Counted from the first letter of the stretch, positions 16,779-26,880 are shown. The stretch is DNA of 64,000 bases from Phycisphaerales bacterium (GCA_020639115.1 JACKHG010000015.1:48376-112375), one strand, 5' to 3'. Translations and numbers: made by a program. The notes: generated by a model not told the origin, from the sequence alone.

Positions 16779-17525
16779 ATGCCCGACCAGCGTCACCATC
16801 GCGGGCGGCACCCAGCCGATACGGAGCAGTTCAGTGCTGCATTCCTGCCGGCGCTGCGCGCGGCGGTGGGGGAACTCTCGTGGCTGCTCTCCCGCGGCTA
16901 CGGCGACGCCGCTGCCCTGGCGCTCGTCGGCGATCACCACAATCTGACCGCACGCCAGCGCATGGCGGTGATGCGCTGCGCCTGCTCCGACGCCGCGCTC
17001 CATCGCCGGCAGCGGCACCAGGTGCCCGCTGCGGAGTGCCGTAGCCAACCCCTTGCCGTCGACGGCTACAACCTGCTGATCACGGTCGAAGCGGCGCTTT
17101 CCGGCGGGCTCGTGCTCGCCGGCCGCGACGGGTGCTTCCGCGACCTGGCCAGCGTGCACGGCACTTACCGCAAAGTCGAGGAGACGGTGCCGGCCCTCGT
17201 GCTGATCATGGATAACCTGGCGGAGCTGCACGTCGCGCGCGTGGACTGGTACCTCGACGAACCGGTGTCGAACAGCGGGCGGCTGAAGACGCTGATGGCG
17301 GAGCTGCTCGAGGAGCGCGCCGTCCGGGGGGTGGCGGATCCGCCCTGGAACATCGAGCTCATCGCGAGTCCGGACCACGTTCTGCGCAAGTCGTCTGCGG
17401 TCGCAGCCACGTGCGACGGCCCGGTCCTGGATGTGTGCGCCGCGTGGACGCATCTTGCCGGCGAGATCATTCACAAGCGCGTTCCGGCTGCCTGGATCGT
17501 GCGCCTCGGCGCCATCGGGGAGTAG
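16779..17525 (+). CDS. DUF434 family protein
   Basis: This is a 248-residue cytosolic protein. The stretches LLSRGYGDAAALALVGDHHN, LTARQRMAVMRCACSD, VDGYNLLITVEAALSGGLVL, GRDGCFRDLASVHGTYRKVE and LDEPVSNSGRLKTLM match the conserved blocks of DUF434. That family is found in archaea and deep-branching bacteria and resembles a PIN/Mut7-C-like nuclease fold; the fold link is recollection rather than something visible here. Several conserved Asp residues could bind metal. The start is uncertain: ATG at 16779, or TTG at 16764, neither with a strong ribosome-binding site. Confidence 0.85.
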   Translation: MPDQRHHRGRHPADTEQFSAAFLPALRAAVGELSWLLSRGYGDAAALALVGDHHNLTARQRMAVMRCACSDAALHRRQRHQVPAAECRSQPLAVDGYNLLITVEAALSGGLVLAGRDGCFRDLASVHGTYRKVEETVPALVLIMDNLAELHVARVDWYLDEPVSNSGRLKTLMAELLEERAVRGVADPPWNIELIASPDHVLRKSSAVAATCDGPVLDVCAAWTHLAGEIIHKRVPAAWIVRLGAIGE

Positions 17526-17705
17526 GCGGACGGCGTTCGCGCCTGTGAGTTCTTGCGCGCAGGGCCCAGGTGAATGCTTGCGCCGCGCAGGGGTGGCAGC
17601 GCGGTCACGTTGTCGCCGCCAGCTCACCCAATTATACTGCAAACAACGTCACAGCTTATGGCCCACGCGCTCCGCTCCAACCTCTTTCCCGCGGGAAACC
17701 CACGG

Positions 17706-19604
17706 ATGAGTCGGATCAAGATCCTTCCCGATTTGCTCGTCAACAAGATCGCCGCGGGCGAGGTGATCGAGCGTCCCGCCAGCGTCGTGAAGGAGCTGGT
17801 CGAGAACGCGATTGATGCCGGCGCCACCCACGTGACGCTGCACATCGAAGACGGCGGCCGCCAGCTCATCCGCGTCAGCGACGACGGTCTGGGCATGACG
17901 GCTGAGGAGTTGCGCCTCGCGGTTACACCCCACGCGACGAGCAAGATCACGACCGAGGACGACCTCTTCCATATCGCGACGCTGGGATTTCGCGGCGAGG
18001 CCCTGGCCAGCATCGGCGCGGTGTCGCACCTGCGCATCGTTTCGCGCCCGCGGGACGCGATCGAGGGCGCCGAGATCGTCGTGGCTGCCGAGCGGGTCGA
18101 GTCGGCGTCCGCCGCCGGGTGCAGCACGGGCACGACCGTCGAGGTGCGCGACCTGTTCTTCAACGTGCCGGCCCGCCGCAAGTTTCTCAAGGCCACTGCG
18201 ACCGAGGTCGGCCACATCAACGAGCAGATGGCGCGGATTGCGCTCGCCTACCGTGACGTGGGCTTCGAGGTGACCAACAACCAGCGGACCACGCTGCGGC
18301 TCACCGGCGGAACGGATATTCGCGAGCGGATCGCCGCGCTCTTCAGCGGCGAACTCGGCGACGACCTCATCCGCATCGAACGGCACGAACGCGGCCTGCA
18401 TATCGAGGGCTACGCCGCGCCGCCGGCCCGCTCGCGTGCGACGCCCGCCGGCCAGTACATCCTGCTCAACGGCCGCTACATCCGCGACCGCTTCGTCCAG
18501 CACGCGGTGCGCGAGGCGTACCGCGGGCTGATGGATTCGAGCCGCCACCCGATCGTGTTTCTGTTTCTCACCATCGATCCGGCGCAGGTCGACGTGAATG
18601 TCCATCCGACCAAGATCGAGGTGCGCTGGCAGGACTCCAACCTGGTGCACTCGCAGGTACTCAGTGCGCTGCGCGACGTCTTCCTGCGCACCGACCTGAC
18701 GCCCGCCCTGCGGGCCGAGAGCGATGTGCTCGCCGGTGGACGCGCGCGGTCCGAGTCGCCCGACGCCGAGTCGATCCGCCGCGACGCAGCCGAGTTCTTC
18801 AAGACGATGACGCCCGTGGTTCCGGGCAGCGACGGGCGCGTGACCGATCCGGTGATACCACCGACGCGGCGTCCGGCTGACGTTGGTCCGGAGGTCTGGG
18901 ACGCACTCTACCGCCAGCACGAGGCGCAGAGCCCCGGCGATGCGGCTGGCTCGACGCGCGGGGGGCTCGACGCGCCGCGCTGGCAGCCGGACGGCGCGAC
19001 AGCGCCGCCTCCGGGTGGTGGGGGACTCGAGGCCCGGCGCCGCGCCCTCCAGGTGCACAACACGTACCTCGTGGTGGAGACCGACGAGGGCATGGTGATC
19101 ATCGATCAGCACGCGCTGCACGAGCGGATCATGTACGATGCGCTGCGCCGCCAGTTCACCGACGGACCGCTCGAGTCGCAGCGCCTGCTGCTGCCCGAAA
19201 CGCTTACCGCGACGCAGCGCGAACTCGCCCTGCTTTGCGATCACGCCGACCTCCTGCACCGCCTGGGGATCGAGGCGGAGCCGTTCGGCCGCGACACGAT
19301 CGCGATCCAGGCCTTTCCGTCGATCCTGAAGGACACCGACGCAGCCGCGTTTCTCCGCGACCTGCTCGACCGACTGGCGGAGAAGGGCGAGCAGACCCAC
19401 ACCGAGGAAGTGATCCACGACGTGCTCGACATGATGAGCTGCAAGGCCGCCGTGAAAGCCGGCGATCCGCTCACGCCGGAGGAGATCGACGCGCTCGTTG
19501 CCCAGAAGGACCTGGTAGAGAAATCCAGCAACTGCCCGCACGGCCGTCCGACGACGCTTCGCCTCACCATCCGCGATCTCGAGAAGCAGTTCAAACGTCG
19601 GTAG
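17706..19604 (+). CDS. mutL: DNA mismatch repair protein MutL
   Basis: This 632-residue MutL couples mismatch recognition to strand removal. The start is the ATG at 17706 (MSRIKILPDLLVNKIAAGEV), as in the family. The N-terminal GHKL ATPase shows ELVENAIDAGA, DDGLGM and TLGFRGEALASIGA. A Pro/Gly-rich linker covers about residues 330-470. The C-terminal domain carries DQHALHERIMYD, SCKAAVKAGDPL and CPHGRPTT. These three correspond to the metal-binding motifs of endonuclease-type MutL, except that the last Glu of DQHAx2Ex4E is replaced by Asp. No mutS is nearby. Confidence 0.97.
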   Translation: MSRIKILPDLLVNKIAAGEVIERPASVVKELVENAIDAGATHVTLHIEDGGRQLIRVSDDGLGMTAEELRLAVTPHATSKITTEDDLFHIATLGFRGEALASIGAVSHLRIVSRPRDAIEGAEIVVAAERVESASAAGCSTGTTVEVRDLFFNVPARRKFLKATATEVGHINEQMARIALAYRDVGFEVTNNQRTTLRLTGGTDIRERIAALFSGELGDDLIRIERHERGLHIEGYAAPPARSRATPAGQYILLNGRYIRDRFVQHAVREAYRGLMDSSRHPIVFLFLTIDPAQVDVNVHPTKIEVRWQDSNLVHSQVLSALRDVFLRTDLTPALRAESDVLAGGRARSESPDAESIRRDAAEFFKTMTPVVPGSDGRVTDPVIPPTRRPADVGPEVWDALYRQHEAQSPGDAAGSTRGGLDAPRWQPDGATAPPPGGGGLEARRRALQVHNTYLVVETDEGMVIIDQHALHERIMYDALRRQFTDGPLESQRLLLPETLTATQRELALLCDHADLLHRLGIEAEPFGRDTIAIQAFPSILKDTDAAAFLRDLLDRLAEKGEQTHTEEVIHDVLDMMSCKAAVKAGDPLTPEEIDALVAQKDLVEKSSNCPHGRPTTLRLTIRDLEKQFKRR

Positions 19605-19628
19605 GGCACGCTAATGCTTGCCACGGCA

Positions 19629-21749
19629 CTACGGACCCGCCAACGCCTGCACGCGTGCCGCGTCCGCAATATCCACATCACGATCATTGTCGGCGTCAAA
19701 TACGACCCCGCACGTGTACGGTGACGCGACCGCCGGCGCCGGCGACGCCCCGGGCCCGCTCAGACAGTCTGCGAACGTGGCGTGATCGTGCGCATCGACC
19801 ACACCGTCCGCGTTCGCATCGGCGACGCCCGGTCCGAGCGGGTTGCGACCCGCGACCAGCGTCGCGTCGCTGCGCAGGAAGAGAATCTGCCGGTTGTCCG
19901 CGGAGAACGCCACATCCGTCACGTTCGTGCCGGTGTCCTCATCCATGGCGTAGAGCAGGCTGCCATCGGCGACGCGCCAGAAGCGGATGACCCGGTCACC
20001 GTTGCGGCGACTCGATATGAGCACGGCGCCGTCGGGCGAGAAAGCGAGGTCGGTGGCATTTTGCGTCACGGAGGGGATGGTCCGCACCAAGGCGCCCGTG
20101 GACGGTGCCCAGAGTTTGATCGCGCCGCTGCCCGACGTTGCCACGACGTCGCCGGCCGGCGACCAGGCCAGTGCGTCGGGCCGCGTGTTGACGTCCGTGC
20201 CGTGGTGCAGCGTGTGCAGCAGCGCGCCGTCGGCGACGCGCCACACGTAGGCGGATTCTCCCAGCAGTGTGGCCAGCATCGTACCGTCAGACGAAAACGT
20301 CACCTCGAGCGCAGCGGTGTTGTTGACGAGCTCGCGGACGAGTTCACCGGTTGCGGTGTTCCAGATGCGCGTGGGTTCGCAGCACGACGTGGACGCGAGC
20401 AACGCACCGTCCGGCGAGTACGCCAGGGCGTAAACGGTGGAGGCCTCCGTGATCAGCGTGTGCTCGCGCACACCGGTGGCGGTATTCCAGATCTGCACCT
20501 CATCCTGCAGGTTGGAAGCGGCAACGTGTGCTCCGTCGGGCGCGATGGCGAGCGGCCAGAGCAGGTAGCCTCCGCTGAAGCTGCGCAGGAGCGCTCCATC
20601 GAGCAGGGAGCGCAACTCCACCGCTTCAGAGGTGACCACCGCGCACAGCGGCTGATCCCGGGCGACCACCAGCGCTTGCGGCACCGCGGGGAACTGCGTG
20701 AACGTGCGCAGCGGCGTGCCGTCGTTGGCATTCCAGAGCCGCATGGACGCGTCGAGGTCGCTGTTGGGGCCGTCGCCGGCGCCGGAGAGGATGCGGGCGC
20801 CATCCGGTGAAACCGCCACGGACGCGACGGGCCCGACGTGGCCCGTCAGCGTGCGGATCTCGGTCCCGTTGGCGACATCCCATTGCCGGACGGTTGCGTC
20901 GGCGCCAGACGACACGAGCGTCGCGCCGTCGGGCGCAAAGGCGAGGCTGTTGACCTCGCCGGTGTGGCCGGTCCACGTGCCGAGTGCAGCCGATGTGATG
21001 GAATTCCACAGGCGGATCGTCTGATCCACGCTGCCGGAAGCGAGCGTGACCCCGTCGGGCGCCAGGGCGAGCGCAGCGACGCGGCCGGCGTGGCCGGCGA
21101 GGACGCGGGTGTCCTGCTGCGTGGCGACGTCCCAGACGCGGACGACGCCGGGATCGTTCTCGAAGAAGGGATCGCCCTCGGCTGCGAAGACCGTCGAACC
21201 GTCCGGGGAATACGCCACCGCGAATACGTAGTGAAAGTGCTGGCCCTTGAGACGCGCCAGTTGCGTGCCGTCGTCGAAGCGGTAGAGCATGACGTCGGCA
21301 TCCGCGCCGGTGACTGTCCCGCCGACGGCGAGCGTCTCACCGTCGGGCGAAAACGCGAGGCCGTAGCCGGTCTCCATGTTCATGTAGTGCACGAGCAGTG
21401 CGCCGTCGGCCAGCCGCCAGCGATAGGTGCCGCCGCTGCCCGCCGCGAGCAGCGAGGCGCCGTCGGGTGCGAAGGCGACCGCACGCAGCCCGAATCCGCC
21501 GGACGGTGCGAACGTGCGCACCAGTTCGCCGTCGGACACGCGCCACACCTTGGCTGATCCGTCCAACGACGCCGAGGCGGCGAGCAGCCCGTCCGGGGAG
21601 AACGCGACGGCGCCGATCGAGGCACCGTGCGCTGCTACCGTCCAGCGGCGATCGAGTCCGTCGGCGGGCGCGGGTGCAGCGAGCGTGCCGACCAGGCCGG
21701 CGGCGGCGATGGCGGTTATTCCAAAGGGGATGGCGCGATGTTGATGCAT
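19629..21749 (-). CDS. Secreted WD40-repeat protein with dockerin-like C-terminus
   Basis: This is a 706-residue exported protein. The ATG at 21749 has GGGAGA just upstream and gives a signal peptide (FGITAIAAAGLVGTLAAPAP). About fourteen WD40-type blades follow, each with FSPDG or LAPDG, then a small-residue stretch, then xxWxxxxG (for example VAFSPDGLLAASASLDGSAK). They would form one or two beta-propellers. The last 70 residues contain two EF-hand-like loops (DANADGVVDAHDHATFADCL and DADNDRDVDIADAA) of dockerin type. This is a likely calcium-dependent envelope protein with a scaffold role; no enzyme motif is visible. Confidence 0.88.
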   Translation of the reverse strand: MHQHRAIPFGITAIAAAGLVGTLAAPAPADGLDRRWTVAAHGASIGAVAFSPDGLLAASASLDGSAKVWRVSDGELVRTFAPSGGFGLRAVAFAPDGASLLAAGSGGTYRWRLADGALLVHYMNMETGYGLAFSPDGETLAVGGTVTGADADVMLYRFDDGTQLARLKGQHFHYVFAVAYSPDGSTVFAAEGDPFFENDPGVVRVWDVATQQDTRVLAGHAGRVAALALAPDGVTLASGSVDQTIRLWNSITSAALGTWTGHTGEVNSLAFAPDGATLVSSGADATVRQWDVANGTEIRTLTGHVGPVASVAVSPDGARILSGAGDGPNSDLDASMRLWNANDGTPLRTFTQFPAVPQALVVARDQPLCAVVTSEAVELRSLLDGALLRSFSGGYLLWPLAIAPDGAHVAASNLQDEVQIWNTATGVREHTLITEASTVYALAYSPDGALLASTSCCEPTRIWNTATGELVRELVNNTAALEVTFSSDGTMLATLLGESAYVWRVADGALLHTLHHGTDVNTRPDALAWSPAGDVVATSGSGAIKLWAPSTGALVRTIPSVTQNATDLAFSPDGAVLISSRRNGDRVIRFWRVADGSLLYAMDEDTGTNVTDVAFSADNRQILFLRSDATLVAGRNPLGPGVADANADGVVDAHDHATFADCLSGPGASPAPAVASPYTCGVVFDADNDRDVDIADAARVQALAGP

Positions 21750-21973
21750 GGTTGTCTCCCGATTGTCCGGGCCCTGGAAACAGCCAAGAGAGGCGCGAGG
21801 CCGGCTGCGCGATAACGCGCGGTGAACTCGCCTGCGGCTATTTCCGAAACTGGCCCACGCCCGACTGGTCGCGAATGCGACCTGAAGTCCAGCAATACCA
21901 GACGGTGGGGGGATATTCAAGCGCGAGGTCGTGACAGGATTCGGACATATCCCGTAACGCCCGGCGCGGGTCA

Positions 21974-22336
21974 TCAGGCGACGCTACGGTCGTGGGCGCG
22001 CACGCGGAGGAGCCACCAGACGAACAGGGCGGTTCCGAACGGCACCCACACGATGAGCAGGATGCTCAGCGCGGCGGTGAGCGGGCGGGCAAGCGGCGCG
22101 CGGTAGGCGCGGAGGCAACCGACGGCGATGCCCGCGGCGGCGTAGATCACCTCGATCGCCTGCAGGAAACGCAGGACGATCCGGATGGCGTCGGCGCCTT
22201 CGTCGCCGGCGGTCAGGCCGATGATCATCTGGTGGGAGTAAGCCATCATCGCGGCGAGTCCGGCGATGACGAAGAGGGCGATGGTAAAGCCCTCGTGGTA
22301 GGGCGTGGGGCGCTGGAGATCGGGCAGCCGGGCCAT
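21974..22336 (-). CDS. Small membrane protein of unknown function
   Basis: This is a 120-residue protein with three predicted membrane helices: residues 16-38 (FTIALFVIAGLAAMMAYS), about 62-78 (AIEVIYAAAGIAVGCL) and about 87-110 (ALSILLIVWVPFGTALFVWW). It lies 70 bases downstream of the tricorn-like protease gene on the same strand and may be cotranscribed with it. No family was recognised. Confidence 0.75.
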   Translation of the reverse strand: MARLPDLQRPTPYHEGFTIALFVIAGLAAMMAYSHQMIIGLTAGDEGADAIRIVLRFLQAIEVIYAAAGIAVGCLRAYRAPLARPLTAALSILLIVWVPFGTALFVWWLLRVRAHDRSVA

Positions 22337-22406
22337 GGTGGTTTTCGCAATGGGCGCCCGCGGGCCGGCCCCGGGCGTGGGGCCGGCGCGCGGGGCCGGT
22401 CAGCCG

Positions 22407-25400
22407 CTAGCGCGGCTTGGCCTTGATGGGGTATTCCGGCATATCCGGCACCGCGTACGCGGGGTCGTCCACGTGGTCGAGCACGTACTTCACGCCCGCC
22501 TCGAGCTGTGCGTCGCGGCCCTGGAGCACGTCGTAGGGCTCGTTCTGCACGTCGATGTCGGGATCGACGCCGTGGCCCTCGACGGGCCAGGTGGAGTCGA
22601 GGCCGTAGGGTCCGAACTGCGGTGCGGTGATGCCGCCGCCGTCGATGAGCGGCTGATGCGGCTCGATGCCCACGACGCCGCCCCAGGTGCGGCGGCCGAG
22701 GATGGGGGCCATCTTCTTGCGCTGGATGGCCTCGGCGAACCACTCGCCGCTGGAGCCGGTGTCCTCGTTGACGAGCACGACCCACGGTCCGCGGAAGCAG
22801 CGCTCGGGGTTGGGCTGGACCTTGCCCTCGCGCGGCTTGCTCATGCTCCACACGCGGCGCTCGAGGCGGTCGATGATCATGTCGGAGACGAAGCCGCCGC
22901 CGTTGTAGCGTTCGTCGATGATGAAGCCCCGCTTGTAGTACTGCGGGAAGTAGACCTTGGCGAGTTCGATGATGCCCGGCTCCATCATGTCGGGAATGTG
23001 CACGTATCCGACCGTGCCGCCGGAGACCCGGTCGACGTAGGCCCGGTTCTGGTTGACCCAATCGCGGTAACGCAGGTTCCACTCGCTGCGCAGCGTCTTC
23101 GTGCGCCAGGTGCGGGCGCCATCGGCTGCTGGCTTGTCGTTCACCGTCAGCGTCACCCACGCGTTGGCCTTGTTCTGCAGGCGGGCGTAGACGTTGTCGC
23201 CCGTGGTGATATCCTCGCCGTCGATCGCGATCAGGTAGTCGCCCTCATGCACGGTCGAGCCGGGCTCGTCGAGCGGCGAGCGCTCGGAGGAGTCGCCGGG
23301 GGTGGCTGGGAAGATGTGGGCGATGCGGTAGCGGTCGGCGCCGGCGTCAGCCGCGAAGTCCGCGCCGAGCAGGCCGACGGCGATGTCGCGGGCGTCGTGC
23401 TCGACGTCGCCGCCGCGGACGTAAGTGTGGCCCGCGTTGAGTTCGCCGATCATCTCGCCGAGCAGGTAGTTGAGGTCGCTGCGGTTGCCGCAGTCCGCGA
23501 CCAGCGGCCGGTACTTCTCGCGCATCTCGGGCCAGTCGACGCCGTGCATGTTGGGGTCGTAGAACCAGTCGCGTTCGATGCGCCAGGCCTCGTCGAAGAT
23601 CTGGAGGAATTCCTCGGCGCGGTCGACGAGGATGCGGACGTCGTCGAGATCGACCTCGCCGTCGCCGACCTTGGCCTCCTTGCCGACCTTGACCACGCCG
23701 TAGCGTTTGCCGCTGCGGTAGACGAGCTTCTTGCCGTCGGCGCTCACGTGGTAGTTGACCACGCCGTCCATGAGCTTCTCGGCCTTCTTATCCTCGAGGT
23801 CGTACTTGTGGAGCTCGAGCTTGTCGGTCGTGCCGTCGTCGACCGTGCGGTACTTGAGGAACTGCAGGTCGGGCTCGGCGAGGTAGACGAAGCCGCCCTT
23901 GACCGCGGTGAGGCGGTAGTAGTCGCCGGCGGGCACGCCCTCGACCTCGACGATGCGCCGCTCGAGGCCGTCCACGTCGATCTCGACGGGCTTGGTCTTC
24001 TCCTTGTCGTCGTCCTTGTCCGCCTTGTCGTCGTCGCCATCGTCATCGTCCTGGGCCTTTTCGTCCGCGTCGTCCAGGTCGGTGGGGCGGAAGGGCGACA
24101 TCTCGTCGGTATCAAGCAGCACGAGGTACGGTTTGCACATGTGGAGGAAGACGTGGTTCTGATCGATCCGGCCCATGGTGGGCTCGAACGTGCGGAGCGA
24201 GAGGAAGTACAGGTACTTGCCGTCGGGGCTGAAGGAGGGGCTGTAGTCCTCGGTCAGCTCGCCGGTGACGCGCGCCTGCTTCTGCGTCGCGAGGTTGTAG
24301 AGGAAGATGCTCTCGTTGAGGCTGCGTTCGAGCTTGGTGTAGGCGATCCACTGGCTGTCGGGGGAGAAGGTGTAGGTCTGGATGCCCCAGCGTTCCCAGC
24401 CGTCGTCGTAGTCGCCCTGGTCGATGACGTCGAGCTTCTGCGCGTCCACGTCGAGCAGGTTGAGGCGCATGCGCACGTCGGAGAAGGCGAGGTGCTTGCT
24501 GTCGGGTGACCAGACGAGCTGCGTGCGGAAGCCGTCGCCGTTGGAGGTGAGCTGGCGCCAGGGCTTCTCGCCGCGGGTGTCCGCCAGGTAGACCTCCTCC
24601 TCGCCGGTGCGGTCGGAGATGAAGGCGATCCACTCGCCGTCGGGCGACCACGCGGCGTTCTTCTCGCGCGAGGCCGACGCGTGGGTCACGTTGGAGAAAC
24701 CACCATCCTCGACGGGCAGGGTGAGGATCTCGCCGCGGGCCTCGAGCAGCAGCGTCTCGCCGTCGGGCGAGAGACCGAACGAACCGGTGCGGGGGGCGAC
24801 CTCCTCCAGCTCCGGACGCATGTGCACGCGGTCGCTGACCACGTTGACGGGCACTTCGTGCTCGGTGCCGCCGGCCAGGTCGAGCATGTGGAGTTTTTCC
24901 CCATACTGGTAGATGATCCGGCCGTCGCCCATCGAGGGGTACTTCACGTCGTAGTCGTGGTAGTCGGTGAGGGCGGTGACGGTGCCGTCGGCGTCCTGGC
25001 GGAAGAGGTTGAGCGTGCCGTGGTTGCGGTCGGAGGTGTAGCAGATCGCGTCGCCGGCCCACATGGGGTAGTTGTCGGTTCCGACCCAGTCGGTGACCTT
25101 GTGGAAATCTCCGCGCTCAAGGTTGCCGACCCAGATGTCCTGGGCGGTCCCGCCCTGGTGGCGTTTCCAGGTGCGGTCCTCGCGGCTGATGCGGTTGTAG
25201 GCGATCTGCGTGCCGTCGGGCGAGAAGCACGCGAGGCCCGCGCGGTCGACTGCGACGCGTTCGGGCATGCCGCCGTCGAGGCTGATCGTGTAGATCTCCT
25301 CGCCGCGGCGCGGCCAGGTGCGGTTGGAGCGGAAGAGGATGCGTTTGCCGTCGGGGTGCCAGCCCAGCACGCGGTCGGCGGCTGGGTGGAAGGTGAGGCG

Positions 25401-25703
25401 TCGCGGTTCGCCGCCGGTTGCGGGCATGACGTAGACGTCGTCGTTGCCGTCGTACTCGGCGGTGAAGGCGATCTGCTTGCCGTCGGGCGAGAACTTGGCG
25501 AGGTACTCGCGGCCGTTGTCGCGGGTGATGCGGCGGGCGTCGCCGCCGTCCGCGGGGACGAGCCACAGGTCGTTCTCGTAGGTGAAGACGATGGTGTCGC
25601 CGTGCACGTCCGCGTAGCGCATGAGGTGCGTGGCAGCCACAGCCGGTGCGGTGAGCAGGCCGAGTAACGCGATGAGGAAAAGGCCGGAGGCAATTCGGGT
25701 CAT
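22407..25703 (-). CDS. Exported tricorn-like S41 protease with beta-propeller
   Basis: This is a 1098-residue protein; the ATG at 25703 begins a signal peptide (MTRIASGLFLIALLGLLTAP). Residues 25-500 form TolB/PD40-type propeller blades (FSPDGKQIAFTAEYDGNDDV, WHPDGKRILFRSN, FSPDGKYLYFLS). A very acidic linker follows at about 540-580. Next come a tricorn core segment, a PDZ-like domain at about 820-870 and an S41 peptidase domain. The serine nucleophile lies in TGSSGEWFAEAIQ near residue 982, with IDERYNGGGF upstream. By analogy with archaeal tricorn, it is predicted to trim peptides fed through the propeller. The signal peptide puts this version in the periplasm or outside the cell. Confidence 0.93.
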   Translation of the reverse strand: MTRIASGLFLIALLGLLTAPAVAATHLMRYADVHGDTIVFTYENDLWLVPADGGDARRITRDNGREYLAKFSPDGKQIAFTAEYDGNDDVYVMPATGGEPRRLTFHPAADRVLGWHPDGKRILFRSNRTWPRRGEEIYTISLDGGMPERVAVDRAGLACFSPDGTQIAYNRISREDRTWKRHQGGTAQDIWVGNLERGDFHKVTDWVGTDNYPMWAGDAICYTSDRNHGTLNLFRQDADGTVTALTDYHDYDVKYPSMGDGRIIYQYGEKLHMLDLAGGTEHEVPVNVVSDRVHMRPELEEVAPRTGSFGLSPDGETLLLEARGEILTLPVEDGGFSNVTHASASREKNAAWSPDGEWIAFISDRTGEEEVYLADTRGEKPWRQLTSNGDGFRTQLVWSPDSKHLAFSDVRMRLNLLDVDAQKLDVIDQGDYDDGWERWGIQTYTFSPDSQWIAYTKLERSLNESIFLYNLATQKQARVTGELTEDYSPSFSPDGKYLYFLSLRTFEPTMGRIDQNHVFLHMCKPYLVLLDTDEMSPFRPTDLDDADEKAQDDDDGDDDKADKDDDKEKTKPVEIDVDGLERRIVEVEGVPAGDYYRLTAVKGGFVYLAEPDLQFLKYRTVDDGTTDKLELHKYDLEDKKAEKLMDGVVNYHVSADGKKLVYRSGKRYGVVKVGKEAKVGDGEVDLDDVRILVDRAEEFLQIFDEAWRIERDWFYDPNMHGVDWPEMREKYRPLVADCGNRSDLNYLLGEMIGELNAGHTYVRGGDVEHDARDIAVGLLGADFAADAGADRYRIAHIFPATPGDSSERSPLDEPGSTVHEGDYLIAIDGEDITTGDNVYARLQNKANAWVTLTVNDKPAADGARTWRTKTLRSEWNLRYRDWVNQNRAYVDRVSGGTVGYVHIPDMMEPGIIELAKVYFPQYYKRGFIIDERYNGGGFVSDMIIDRLERRVWSMSKPREGKVQPNPERCFRGPWVVLVNEDTGSSGEWFAEAIQRKKMAPILGRRTWGGVVGIEPHQPLIDGGGITAPQFGPYGLDSTWPVEGHGVDPDIDVQNEPYDVLQGRDAQLEAGVKYVLDHVDDPAYAVPDMPEYPIKAKPR

Positions 25704-25964
25704 GGTTCGTGTTTCCGGGTCGGTGAAGGAATCTTCAGGGGCGGGTCGCCGCCATCCAGACAGGCGAAACAAGGTACCGTGCGGGCATGAGGGTGCATAG
25801 CCGCGGCTGGGGTTCTCAGCCGGGGCTGACAAGAAACGACAGGATGCGTGGCTGGCGGCTGCGGTTTTCGCGGGTTGGGCGGGGTCGATCGGTACGCCGG
25901 CGGGCGGATCCGCGTGGAGCGTGTCGCTGGCGGGCGGCGTGCGGCGATCTATGCTCCTCGGGTG

Positions 25965-26390
25965 ATGGGTGGTACTGCGAACAACCGGATGTGGGTGCTG
26001 GATGTCGGGTTGCTGGCGTTGCGGCTGGCCGCCGGTGGCCTGCTGCTCTTTCACGGCGTGCACAAGGTGCTGCACGGGGTGGGGCCGATCGCCGGGATGC
26101 TGACGGCGCATCATCTGCCGGGGTTCCTGGCGTACGGGACGTACGTGGGGGAGGTGGTGGCGCCGGCGCTGGTGCTGGTTGGCGTGCTGACGCGTCCGGC
26201 TGCTGCCGTCGTGGCGTTCAACATGGTCGTGGCGATCGGGCTGGCGTACGGCGGGAAGCTGGCGTCGCTGACGGCGCAGGGCGGATGGGTGGCTGAGTTG
26301 CCGGCGTTGTACCTGCTGGCAGCCGTGGCGCTGATCTGTACCGGTCCCGGCCGCCTGAGCGTGTCGCGCGGCAAGGGCAAGTGGGCGTAG
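25965..26390 (+). CDS. DoxX family membrane protein
   Basis: This is a 141-residue protein with four predicted membrane helices. The DoxX-type features are LRLAAGGLLLFHGVHKVLHG at the first helix, GEVVAPALVLVGVLTRPAA in the middle and a short C-terminal basic tail. DoxX family members are quinone-linked or redox-associated membrane subunits in some organisms; the role here is unknown. The start is the ATG at 25965. The upstream in-frame extension is Gly/Arg-rich and unlike the family. It is divergent from the tricorn-like gene. Confidence 0.82.
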   Translation: MGGTANNRMWVLDVGLLALRLAAGGLLLFHGVHKVLHGVGPIAGMLTAHHLPGFLAYGTYVGEVVAPALVLVGVLTRPAAAVVAFNMVVAIGLAYGGKLASLTAQGGWVAELPALYLLAAVALICTGPGRLSVSRGKGKWA

Positions 26391-26560
26391 GGCCGGCGGG
26401 TTGGGCTTGGCGGCGGCGGGTCGGCGCTGTTGTGGATTTCCAATGCGGTTGGCGTTGAATGGCAGCATTTCAAAGGTCGCTCAAGAGCCCCCCAAACCCT
26501 ATTGACAGTGTGGCTTGATCATCGTTCTTCGGGTGGTGAGGTCGGTTCCCCCTTGTTTTT

Positions 26561-26633
26561 GGTAGCGCCAGCGGTTGCAGTGGGGCTGCGAATAGGGTTT
26601 GGGAGGAGTTTTTTTGCGCGCGATCCGGGAGCG
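26561..26633 (+). repeat. Degenerate direct repeat, copy 1
   Basis: Begins GGTAGCGCC and ends in a T-run followed by GCGCGCGATCCGGG. The same series (GGTAGCGCC, TTTGCAGTGG-like, GGAGTTTTTTT, GCGCGC, TCCGGGG-like) recurs 246 bases downstream with roughly three-quarters identity by eye. Confidence 0.6.
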
Positions 26634-26806
26634 TATGGCAAGACCCGGATGGAGATTGACCGCGGAGGCGAACGGCGAGTTGAGAGTGGCTCGGGAATTG
26701 GTGGAATACGGTAGGCAATTGAGTGGCTCCAAAGCCGTTTGGCAGTGGCGCTTTACGCATGTTGACCCTCGATTCCGAGTCGTGGCGCGGGGTGAACCGC
26801 GTTGGC

Positions 26807-26880
26807 GGTAGCGCCGCGTTTGCAGTGGAACTGGCAAACGGCTTTGGGGGCGGAGTTTTTTTTGCGCGCGGTCCGGGGCG
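26807..26880 (+). repeat. Degenerate direct repeat, copy 2
   Basis: Second copy of the repeat that begins GGTAGCGCC, 246 bases from the first. It carries the same GGAG plus T-run plus GCGCGC core. Both copies are followed by an ACCGCGGAGGCG motif, at about 26658 and 26908. Confidence 0.6.
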
